A stretch of DNA of 64,000 bases. It comes from Pollutimonas bauzanensis. Its GTDB lineage: Bacteria > Pseudomonadota > Gammaproteobacteria > Burkholderiales > Burkholderiaceae_B. The DNA is taken from NCBI RefSeq assembly GCF_900129885.1, contig NZ_FQXE01000004.1, positions 310,001 to 374,000 of the forward strand. Direction: 5' to 3'. Shown one piece after another: positions 35,407 through 42,834 of the stretch. The notes beneath the pieces were generated by a model, which searched no databases, was not told the DNA's origin, and worked only from the letters and a program-made list of their open reading frames with translations. Numbering within the stretch: position 1 is the first letter of the stretch; each line of letters starts with the position of its first letter. A program made the translations under genes and the position numbers.

Positions 35407-35449
35407 GAAGCAGGCGGGAGCCGCCCAAAAGGGAGCCGGCGCCTGCTTC
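35407..35449. promoter_or_regulatory. Hairpin in the 5' leader of the amino-acid importer
   Basis: GAAGCAGGCG (35407-35416) and CGCCTGCTTC (35440-35449) form a perfect 10-bp stem; the loop contains a smaller pairing around AAAA. It lies 28 bp upstream of the binding-protein start on the minus strand. The AT-rich stretch at about 35460-35570 beyond it is the likely promoter. It may be the terminator of dinB read-through or a leader control element. Confidence 0.45.
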
Positions 35450-35579
35450 TGCCCGGATCACCATGCTAACAAGCTTCCCTGTGTTTTATAACTACTGGAT
35501 TATTACTTATACATTACCAAAAGTGATATGTTAAATAAAATTAGAACAATTACGTTATTAGAGTGCGGCGCGCCAATCG

Positions 35580-36755
35580 CTAATACAAGCTGAGCTGGCG
35601 AGGTTCCTGCGGCTCCGCGTCAGCAGCCTGCCCGGCCGGCAGCAGGCTGCTGACGCGCACCCCCAGCAAGCGTATTTTGTGATCCAGCGCGATCCGTTTC
35701 AGGCACAAGCCCGCGGCGCGATGTATGGCGGCGGCGTCGGCCGTGTGGACGGGCAGGGTCAGGTCGCGCGTCACGGTGCGGAAATTGTCGAAACGCAGCT
35801 TGATGCCTATGGTGCGCCCGACATAAGCCTTGCGCAGCAAGTCCGCCTCGAGCTGGGCGCACAGCCGCACAAACACTTCGGACAGGGCGGCGCGATCCCG
35901 CTGCACATGCAGGTCGCGTTCAAAGGTGGTCTCGCGGCTGATGGACTTGGGCTCCGAATGGGTGACGACCCGGCGGCCATCGATGCCGTGCGCCACATCG
36001 AGCAGCCAGCGCGCATAGGTCAGGCCGAAGTGGTTCTGCAGCAGATCGGCGGGCGCCGCCGCCAGGTCGGCGATGGTGAGTATGCCTATGGCCGCCAGCT
36101 TGGCATTGGCCTTGGGCCCTATGCCATTGACTTTGCCCACCGGCAGGGGCCAGATGCGCCGCTGCAGGTCGCCGGGGCCGATGATGGTCAGGCCATCCGG
36201 CTTGTCGAGTTCCGAGGCTATCTTGGACAACAGCTTGTTCGGTGAAATGCCGATGGAACATGACAGGCCAGTGGCTTGCGCCACCGCGGACTTGAGCCGC
36301 AGCGCCAATTCCCGCGCGCCCCCGGGGATATCGGTAAGGTCGATGTAGATTTCATCGATGCCGCGGTCTTCGATGCAGGGGGCGACATCCGCCACCGCCG
36401 CCTTGAACAGGCGCGAGTATTGGCGATACGCCGCAAAATCGACCGGCAGCAAGACCGCCTCGGGCGCAAGCTGCGCGGCTTTCATCATGCCCATGGCCGA
36501 AAACACGCCCAAGGCGCGCGCCTCGTAGGTGGAGGTGGTGACCACGCCGCGCCCGGCATAGCCGCGCAAACGGGAATACACGCGCGTGCCATCGGCCAGC
36601 GTCCGGGGCTGCGTATTGCGGCCTCCGCCTATGACCACCGGCAGGCCGCGCAGTTCGGGATAACGCAAAAGCTCCACCGACGCATAGAACGCATCCATAT
36701 CAAGATGCGCGATGCGGCGTTCAGCGGTAGGGGCGGCGGGCGGCTCGGAGTCCAT
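35580..36755 (-). CDS. dinB: DNA polymerase IV (DinB, Y family)
   Basis: 391 aa from the ATG at 36755. It is the error-prone translesion polymerase. Catalytic residues are in RRIAHLDMDAFYASVE and DRGIDEIYIDLTDIPGG (Asp-Glu pair). The HhH region is PVGKVNGIGPKANAKLAAIGI, followed by the little-finger domain. The protein ends in QLSLY, a beta-clamp-binding motif of the QLxLF type. An upstream in-frame ATG at 36827 would add 24 residues unlike the family start. A single-gene unit, divergent from the nitrate operon. Confidence 0.95.
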   Translation of the reverse strand: MDSEPPAAPTAERRIAHLDMDAFYASVELLRYPELRGLPVVIGGGRNTQPRTLADGTRVYSRLRGYAGRGVVTTSTYEARALGVFSAMGMMKAAQLAPEAVLLPVDFAAYRQYSRLFKAAVADVAPCIEDRGIDEIYIDLTDIPGGARELALRLKSAVAQATGLSCSIGISPNKLLSKIASELDKPDGLTIIGPGDLQRRIWPLPVGKVNGIGPKANAKLAAIGILTIADLAAAPADLLQNHFGLTYARWLLDVAHGIDGRRVVTHSEPKSISRETTFERDLHVQRDRAALSEVFVRLCAQLEADLLRKAYVGRTIGIKLRFDNFRTVTRDLTLPVHTADAAAIHRAAGLCLKRIALDHKIRLLGVRVSSLLPAGQAADAEPQEPRQLSLY

Positions 36756-36814
36756 GGCGGGGCAGGCTGTACAAATACACAGCGGATTATAAAGCAGCGC
36801 GCCGCACAACTTTA

Positions 36815-36825
36815 GTGCACTGCAC
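36815..36825. promoter_or_regulatory. NtrC-like half-site palindrome
   Basis: GTGCACTGCAC is an 11-bp palindrome with a single central base, about 110 bp upstream of the sigma-54 promoter. It resembles the GCAC/GTGC half-sites of NtrC enhancers, and a GGTGCA lies 20 bp further on at 36845-36850. Spacing does not match the textbook 17-bp NtrC site, so this is tentative. Confidence 0.35.
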
Positions 36826-36921
36826 AATCGGCTTGCCCGTTCGGGGTGCAGGCGCGCTGCCCCAGCGGCTTGCAGCGCGGCGCCGGCCCGCCCCGCTCCG
36901 TCCTCCGCCCGTCAAAAAAGA

Positions 36922-36936
36922 TGGCACAGTATTTGC
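36922..36936 (+). promoter_or_regulatory. Sigma-54 (RpoN) promoter of the nitrate assimilation operon
   Basis: TGGCAC (36922-36927), five bases, then TTGC (36933-36936) matches the -24/-12 consensus TGGCAC-N5-TTGC exactly. Transcription would start about 12 bp downstream and reach the nrtA ATG at 37025. Sigma-54 control through NtrC is the usual way nitrate assimilation is tied to nitrogen limitation. Confidence 0.8.
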
Positions 36937-37024
36937 GTAGTCCTGTGGTAGACACCCGCCTCATTGCCGCAGCGCGCTGCCGCGGCGGGGGCCTCCCAGC
37001 CACGCTTCTTTATATGGACCGCAC

Positions 37025-38341
37025 ATGAAATCCGCCGACAAGACTACCCTTGCCACTGCCACCGCCGTTGCCGCGCCTGACGGCTTGACCCCGCCAGCCA
37101 GCGCGCAGCGGCGGGTCTGGATGGGCAACACGGCCAAGGCGGTCGCCGGCCTGGGCCTGATGTCGCTGGTCGATCCGCTGATACGCGCGGGAGCGTGGGC
37201 GGCGGGTTCCGATGCGCCCGAGAAAGCGGAAGTGAAAATCGGCTTCATCCCCCTGACGGACTGCGCTTCTGTCGTCATGGCATCGGTCATGGGCTTCGAC
37301 AAGAAGCATGGCGTAAAGATCATTCCCACCAAAGAAGCGTCGTGGGCCGGCGTGCGGGAAAAGCTGTCTAATGGCGACCTGGACCTGGCGCATGTCCTTT
37401 ACGGCCTGATATACGGCATGCAGCTGGGCCTGGCGGGCGCCAGGCAAGACATGGCGGTCCTGATGAACCTGAATCAGAACGGCCAGGGCATTACGCTGTC
37501 CAGGCAGTTGCGCGAAGCCGGCGTCATCGATGGCGAATCGCTGCAAAAGAAAATGGCCGGCGACCCGCGCCAGTACACCTTCGCCCATACATTTCCCACC
37601 GGCACCCATGCCATGTGGCTGTACTACTGGCTGGCCAGCCACGGCATCGACCCGCTCGCCATGCGCACTGTCACGGTGCCTCCGCCGCAAATGGTGGCCA
37701 ATATGCGCATCGGCAACATCGACGGATTCTGCGTGGGCGAGCCCTGGAACGCCCGCGCCATCATCGACCAGCTGGGCTTTACCGCGGCGACATCCCAGGA
37801 CATCTGGACCGACCATCCCGAAAAGGTGCTGGGCACGCGGCTGGAATTCGTGCAGCAGCATCCCAACACGGCGCGGGCCGTGACGGCGGCCATCCTGGAA
37901 GCCGGGCAATGGATAGACAGCTCGCCCGCCAATATCCGCAAGACGGCGCAAACCATAGCCGCCAAATCCTATGTCAATACGGATGTAGACACCATCGTCG
38001 GCCGCATGCTGGGCCAGTACGACAACGGGCTGGGCAAGTCGTGGGCCGACAAACACCCCATGCGCTTCTACGGGGACGGCGCGGCCAATTTTCCCTACCT
38101 GAGCGATGGCATGTGGTTCCTGACCCAGCACAAGCGCTGGGGCCTGAGCAAGACCCATCCCGACTATCTCGCCGTGGCCGGCCAGGTCAACCGCATCGAT
38201 ATCTACAAGCAGGCAGCGCAGGCCGCGGGCACGGCCCTTCCCGCCAGCGAAACCCGCTCCAGCACCCTGCTTGACGGCGTGGTGTGGGATGGCAGCGATC
38301 CGGCCGGGTACGCCGACGGCTTCAAGATCAAAGCCCCATAA
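37025..38341 (+). CDS. nrtA: Nitrate ABC transporter substrate-binding protein
   Basis: 438 aa, NrtA/CmpA family. The N-terminus has a twin-arginine (AQRRVWMG) before a hydrophobic stretch (AVAGLGLMSLV), so export by Tat is likely. EVKIGFIPLTDCASVVMASVMGFDKKHGVKI is the family opening, followed by DLAHVLYGLIYGMQLGLAG and MRIGNIDGFCVGEPWNARAI, which line the nitrate pocket in NrtA. It binds nitrate (or nitrite) in the periplasm. First gene of the nrtABC-nirBD-nasA-cobA operon. Confidence 0.92.
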   Translation: MKSADKTTLATATAVAAPDGLTPPASAQRRVWMGNTAKAVAGLGLMSLVDPLIRAGAWAAGSDAPEKAEVKIGFIPLTDCASVVMASVMGFDKKHGVKIIPTKEASWAGVREKLSNGDLDLAHVLYGLIYGMQLGLAGARQDMAVLMNLNQNGQGITLSRQLREAGVIDGESLQKKMAGDPRQYTFAHTFPTGTHAMWLYYWLASHGIDPLAMRTVTVPPPQMVANMRIGNIDGFCVGEPWNARAIIDQLGFTAATSQDIWTDHPEKVLGTRLEFVQQHPNTARAVTAAILEAGQWIDSSPANIRKTAQTIAAKSYVNTDVDTIVGRMLGQYDNGLGKSWADKHPMRFYGDGAANFPYLSDGMWFLTQHKRWGLSKTHPDYLAVAGQVNRIDIYKQAAQAAGTALPASETRSSTLLDGVVWDGSDPAGYADGFKIKAP

Positions 38342-38352
38342 AAGGAAAGCAT

Positions 38353-39183
38353 ATGAGCACGATGGCTGCACGTCTTACGGCATTCGTACGCGGGGAAAGC
38401 TGGCGCGACAGGATGGAGCGCATCGCCAGCGCCAGCGCCGGACCGGTCATAGGCTTTGCCCTGCTGCTGGTGGTCTGGAAAATCATTTCCCTGAAAGTGG
38501 CCGAGATCCCCGGCCCCGAACCCACGCTGCTGGCCGCCGTGGAGCTGTTCAAGGACCCTTTCTACGACAACGGCCCGAACGATGTCGGCATAGGCTGGAA
38601 TATCCTGGCCTCGCTGGGGCGCGTGGCGCTGGGCTTCGCCCTGGCCGCCGCCATCGGCATCCCCACCGGCTTCCTGATCGGCCGCGTGCCGGCGCTCAAC
38701 GCCATATGCTCTCCGGTCATCAGCCTGCTTCGGCCGGTCTCGCCGCTGGCCTGGCTGCCGCTGGGCCTGCTGCTGTTCAAGGCCGCCAACCCGGCGGCCA
38801 TCTGGGCCATTTTCATCTGTTCGATATGGCCCATGATCATCAACACCGCCGAAGGCGTCAGGCGCGTGCCGCAAGACTACCTGAACGTCGCGCGCGTGCT
38901 GGACTTGTCCGAGTGGAAGGTCTTCACCCGCATCCTCCTGCCATCGGTCTTGCCTTACGTGATGACCGGCGTGCGGCTGTCCATAGGCACCGCATGGCTG
39001 GTCATCGTGGCCGCCGAAATGCTGACCGGCGGCACCGGGCTGGGCTTCTGGCTATGGGACGAATGGAACAACCTGAATGTGCAGAACATCCTGATCGCCG
39101 TGCTGGTCATAGGCGTGGTCGGGCTGGCGCTGGACCTTATCCTGCTCGCCCTGGCCAGGCGCCTGGACCATACCGAGGCTTGA
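38353..39183 (+). CDS. nrtB: Nitrate ABC transporter permease
   Basis: 276 aa with about six membrane helices. PTGFLIGRVPALNAICSPVISLLRPVSPLAWLPLGLLLF and the coupling loop LDLSEWKVFTRILLPSVLPYVMTGVRLSIGTAWLVIVAAEML are typical of NrtB. The ATG at 38353 follows AAAGGAA; a longer frame starting inside nrtA is rejected. Separated by 11 bp from nrtA and 4 bp from nrtC. Confidence 0.93.
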   Translation: MSTMAARLTAFVRGESWRDRMERIASASAGPVIGFALLLVVWKIISLKVAEIPGPEPTLLAAVELFKDPFYDNGPNDVGIGWNILASLGRVALGFALAAAIGIPTGFLIGRVPALNAICSPVISLLRPVSPLAWLPLGLLLFKAANPAAIWAIFICSIWPMIINTAEGVRRVPQDYLNVARVLDLSEWKVFTRILLPSVLPYVMTGVRLSIGTAWLVIVAAEMLTGGTGLGFWLWDEWNNLNVQNILIAVLVIGVVGLALDLILLALARRLDHTEA

Positions 39184-39187
39184 AACC

Positions 39188-40048
39188 ATGGAAAAATTCG
39201 TACGCATCGAATACGTCGGGCAAACCTTCCCGTCGAAGAAGGGCGATTTCATTGCCCTGCGCGACATCAACCTGGACATACGCAAAGGTGAATTCGTTTC
39301 CCTGATCGGGCACTCGGGCTGCGGCAAGTCCACCCTGCTGAACCTGATTGCCGGCATCACCACGCCGACCACAGGCGTGCTGCTGTGCGCCGAAAAGGAA
39401 ATCAAGGGGCCCGGCCCCGACCGCGCGGTGGTTTTCCAGAACCATTCGCTGCTGCCGTGGCTGACCTGCTTCCAGAACGTGTTCCTGGCCGTGGAACGCG
39501 TCTTTTCGGCCACCGAAAGCACCGGGCAGCTCAAGGCCAGGACGGCCGCCGCGCTGAATCTGGTGGGTTTGCGCCATGCACAGCATAAATTCCCCAAGGA
39601 GATCTCGGGCGGCATGAAGCAGCGCGTGGGCATCGCGCGCGCCCTGGCCATCGAACCCAAGGTATTGCTGCTGGACGAACCCTTCGGCGCGCTCGATTCC
39701 CTGACGCGGGCGCACCTGCAGGATGAACTGCTGCGCATTGTGGCCAGCACCGCGACCACGGCCGTCATGGTGACGCACGATGTCGACGAGGCGGTGCTGC
39801 TGTCGGATCGCATCGTGATGCTGACCAACGGCCCGGCCGCCACCATAGGAGAAATCCTGCCGGTAAAGCTCGCCCGCCCGCGCCATCGCCTGGATCTGCT
39901 CGACGACCCCGAATACGCCTCGTGCCGCGCGGCGGTCCTGGGCTTTCTGCACCAGCGCCATCGCCCAGCGGGCGCCGCTGGCGGCGCCGGCGGCAGCCCC
40001 CGCTCCGACTCGGAACAAGCACAACTCTTGGTTGACACCACATCATGA
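39188..40048 (+). CDS. nrtC: Nitrate ABC transporter ATPase
   Basis: 286 aa. Walker A GHSGCGKSTLLN, Q-loop FQNHSLLPWLTCFQNVFLAVE, signature ISGGMKQRVGIARALAIEP, Walker B VLLLDEPFGALD and VTHDVDEAVLL are intact. It ends shortly after the ATPase core with a Gly/Ala-rich tail and lacks the NrtA-like C-terminal sensor domain of cyanobacterial NrtC; it corresponds to NasD/NrtD. The stop overlaps nirB by 4 bp. Confidence 0.93.
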   Translation: MEKFVRIEYVGQTFPSKKGDFIALRDINLDIRKGEFVSLIGHSGCGKSTLLNLIAGITTPTTGVLLCAEKEIKGPGPDRAVVFQNHSLLPWLTCFQNVFLAVERVFSATESTGQLKARTAAALNLVGLRHAQHKFPKEISGGMKQRVGIARALAIEPKVLLLDEPFGALDSLTRAHLQDELLRIVASTATTAVMVTHDVDEAVLLSDRIVMLTNGPAATIGEILPVKLARPRHRLDLLDDPEYASCRAAVLGFLHQRHRPAGAAGGAGGSPRSDSEQAQLLVDTTS

Positions 40049-42477
40049 AAAAACTCAAACTCGTCGTCGTCGGCAACGGCATGGCCGGCATCCGGACACT
40101 GGAAGAGCTGCTCAAGCTGGATCCCGATCTGTACGAGATCACCGTGTTCGGCTCCGAACCGTATCCCAACTACAACCGCATCCTGCTGTCGCCCGTATTG
40201 ACGGGCGAACAAACCATCCAGGACATCATCCTGAACGACACCAGCTGGTACGAGGAAAACGGCATCGCGCTGCGCTTGAATTGCACTGTCACGCAAATCA
40301 ACCGCGCCCGCAAGGAAGTCATCGCCGACGACGGCACGGTGGCCAAGTACGACCGCCTGCTGCTGGCCACGGGCTCGAATCCCTTCATCCTGCCAGTGCC
40401 CGGCAAGGACCTGAAAGGCGTCATCACGTTTCGCGACATCCGCGATGTCAACCTGATGATAGACGCCTCCACCAGGCTCAGGCATGCCGTGGTGATCGGC
40501 GGCGGCCTGCTGGGGCTGGAAGCGGCCAACGGCCTGGCTGTGCGCGGCATGAAGGTTTGCGTCGTGCATCTGGGCTCGACGCTGCTGGACCGCCAGCTGG
40601 ACGGCGCCGCGGCCAGGCTGCTGCAGAAGAACCTGGAAGGCCGCGGGCTGGAATTCCTGATGGACCACCAGACCGAAGCCATCGTCGGCGACGACGCAGG
40701 CGCAGTCAAAGCCATACGGTTCAAGGACGGCACCGAACTGGCCACCGACCTGGTCGTGATGGCCGTGGGCATACGGCCCAATACGGACCTGGCGGAGCGG
40801 GCCGGCATCTATACCGAGCGCGGCATCATCGTCAACGATACGCTGCAAACCTATGATCCCAGCATTTACGCGGTGGGCGAATGCGTCAGCCATCGCGGCA
40901 TGGCTTACGGGCTGGTCGCGCCCTTGTTCGAGCAGGCCAAGGTCGCCGCCAACCACCTGGCGTTCCACGGCATAGGCAGATATTCCGGCAGCACCATCTC
41001 CACCAAGCTGAAAGTCACGGGTATCGATGTGTTTTCGGCCGGCGACTTCACCGGCAATGCCGACACCGAAGCCATCACGCTGGCCGACCCGGTGGGCGGC
41101 GTGTACAAGAAACTGGTCATCAAGGACGACAAGCTGATAGGCGCCTGCCTGTATGGCGACACGGTGGACGGCGCCTGGTATTTCCGCCTGATCCGCGAAG
41201 GCAAGTCCATCGCCGAGCTGCGCGAACACTTGATGTTCGGCGAAGGCTCGATAGGCGACACCGGCCACTCGGGCGAGAACAGCATTGCCGGCATGCCGGA
41301 CTCCACCGAGATCTGCGGCTGCAATGGAGTGTGCAAAGGCACCATCGTCAAGGCCATACGCGAGAAAGGCCTGTTCACCGTGGACGAGGTCAGGAAGCAC
41401 ACCAAGGCGTCGAGTTCCTGCGGGTCCTGCACCGGCCTGGTCGAGCAGATCCTGATCAGCTGCGTGGGCGGGGCGGCCGACATCAAGCCCAAATCGGAAA
41501 AGCCGCTGTGCCCCTGCACCGACTACACCCATGGCGAGATCCGCAAGGCCATCAAGGACCAGCACCTGACTTCCATCCCTGGCGCCATGCGCTTCCTGGA
41601 ATGGCGCACGGCGGACGGCTGCTCCACCTGCCGCCCGGCCCTGAACTACTACCTCATGTCCACCTGGCCGGGCGAAGCCAAGGACGACAGCCAGTCGCGC
41701 CTGATCAATGAACGCGCGCACGCCAATATCCAGAAGGACGGCACCTATTCGGTGGTGCCGCGCATGTGGGGCGGCGTCACCAACCCGTCCGAATTGCGCC
41801 GCATCGCCGACGTGGCCGACAAATACCACGTGCCCATGGTCAAGGTCACCGGCGGGCAGCGCATCGATTTGCTGGGGATCAAAAAGGAAGACCTGCCGGG
41901 CGTCTGGAAGGACCTGGACATGCCTTCCGGCCATGCCTACGGCAAAAGCCTGCGCACCGTCAAGACCTGCGTAGGCAAAGAGTTCTGCCGCTACGGCACA
42001 CAGGACTCGACCGGCATGGGCATCGCCCTGGAGAAGGACCTGGTCGGCATGTGGAGCCCGCACAAAGTCAAGCTGGCCGTGTCCGGCTGCCCGCGCAACT
42101 GCGCCGAATCCGGCATCAAGGACATAGGCATAATCGCCGTGGATTCCGGCTGGGAATTGTACGTGGGCGGCAATGGCGGCATCAAGACGGAAGTCGCCCA
42201 ATTCTTCGTCAAGGTCCAGACCCCCGAAGAAGTCCTGGAGTACACCGGCGCCTTCCTGCAGCTGTACCGCGAGGAGGCCTTTTACCTGGAACGCACCTGC
42301 CACTACTTGAGCCGTGTCGGCCTGGACCACGCCAAGGCGCGCGTGATCGAAGATCCCGCCAATCGCGCCGAGCTGTATGCGCGCCTGAAGTTCGCCCTGT
42401 CGTTCGAAAAAGACCCGTGGGCCGAACGCACCGAGCCCACGCCCGCGCGCCGCGAATTTGAAACCCTTACCGCATGA
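40045..42477 (+). CDS. nirB: Nitrite reductase [NAD(P)H] large subunit
   Basis: 810 aa. It reduces nitrite to ammonium in the cytoplasm with NADH. Domains in order: FAD/NAD-binding oxidoreductase (VVVGNGMAGIRTLEEL, NYNRILLSPVL, VIGGGLLGLEAANGL); BFD-like [2Fe-2S] domain with CGCNGVCKGTI...CGSCTGL (about 422-475); nitrite/sulfite reductase ferredoxin-like half-domain; and the siroheme-[4Fe-4S] domain with C642, C648, C682 and C686. Overlaps nrtC and nirD by 4 bp each. Confidence 0.97.
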   Translation: MKKLKLVVVGNGMAGIRTLEELLKLDPDLYEITVFGSEPYPNYNRILLSPVLTGEQTIQDIILNDTSWYEENGIALRLNCTVTQINRARKEVIADDGTVAKYDRLLLATGSNPFILPVPGKDLKGVITFRDIRDVNLMIDASTRLRHAVVIGGGLLGLEAANGLAVRGMKVCVVHLGSTLLDRQLDGAAARLLQKNLEGRGLEFLMDHQTEAIVGDDAGAVKAIRFKDGTELATDLVVMAVGIRPNTDLAERAGIYTERGIIVNDTLQTYDPSIYAVGECVSHRGMAYGLVAPLFEQAKVAANHLAFHGIGRYSGSTISTKLKVTGIDVFSAGDFTGNADTEAITLADPVGGVYKKLVIKDDKLIGACLYGDTVDGAWYFRLIREGKSIAELREHLMFGEGSIGDTGHSGENSIAGMPDSTEICGCNGVCKGTIVKAIREKGLFTVDEVRKHTKASSSCGSCTGLVEQILISCVGGAADIKPKSEKPLCPCTDYTHGEIRKAIKDQHLTSIPGAMRFLEWRTADGCSTCRPALNYYLMSTWPGEAKDDSQSRLINERAHANIQKDGTYSVVPRMWGGVTNPSELRRIADVADKYHVPMVKVTGGQRIDLLGIKKEDLPGVWKDLDMPSGHAYGKSLRTVKTCVGKEFCRYGTQDSTGMGIALEKDLVGMWSPHKVKLAVSGCPRNCAESGIKDIGIIAVDSGWELYVGGNGGIKTEVAQFFVKVQTPEEVLEYTGAFLQLYREEAFYLERTCHYLSRVGLDHAKARVIEDPANRAELYARLKFALSFEKDPWAERTEPTPARREFETLTA

Positions 42478-42827
42478 AGACTGCCATGAACTCATACAGT
42501 GTGATCCAGGAATGGACCGCCATTTGCCGCGTCGAAGACATTCCGAAACTGGGCTCGCGCGTGCTGCGGCAGGCGGGCGCCGACGACATCGCCGTGTTCC
42601 GCGCCTCGGACGACCATATCTTTGCCGTGGTCGACCGCTGCCCCCACAAAGGCGGCCCCTTGTCCGCCGGACTGGTGCACGGCCACGCGGTGACCTGCCC
42701 GCTGCATGGCTGGAACATCAATCTGGAAAGCGGCCAGGCCCAGGCGCCCGATGAAGGCTGCGCCCACAAGGTGGCGGTCAAGGTCGAGGCCGGCCAGGTG
42801 TATCTGAACCTGTCCGCGCAAGGCTGA
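42474..42827 (+). CDS. nirD: Nitrite reductase small subunit
   Basis: 117 aa Rieske-type domain with CPHKGGPLS and CPLHGW, keeping both Cys/His pairs of a [2Fe-2S] Rieske site (many NirD proteins have lost them). It associates with NirB. The ATG at 42474 overlaps the nirB stop; a second Met at codon 5 is possible. nasA starts 7 bp after the stop. Confidence 0.93.
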   Translation: MKTAMNSYSVIQEWTAICRVEDIPKLGSRVLRQAGADDIAVFRASDDHIFAVVDRCPHKGGPLSAGLVHGHAVTCPLHGWNINLESGQAQAPDEGCAHKVAVKVEAGQVYLNLSAQG

Positions 42828-42834
42828 AGCCGTC

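Noticed and set aside
39052-42495. 1147-codon minus-strand frame opposite nrtB, nrtC and nirB
   Set aside because: It is the antisense of three well-recognised genes. GC-rich codon bias opens such frames, and the translation has no motif.
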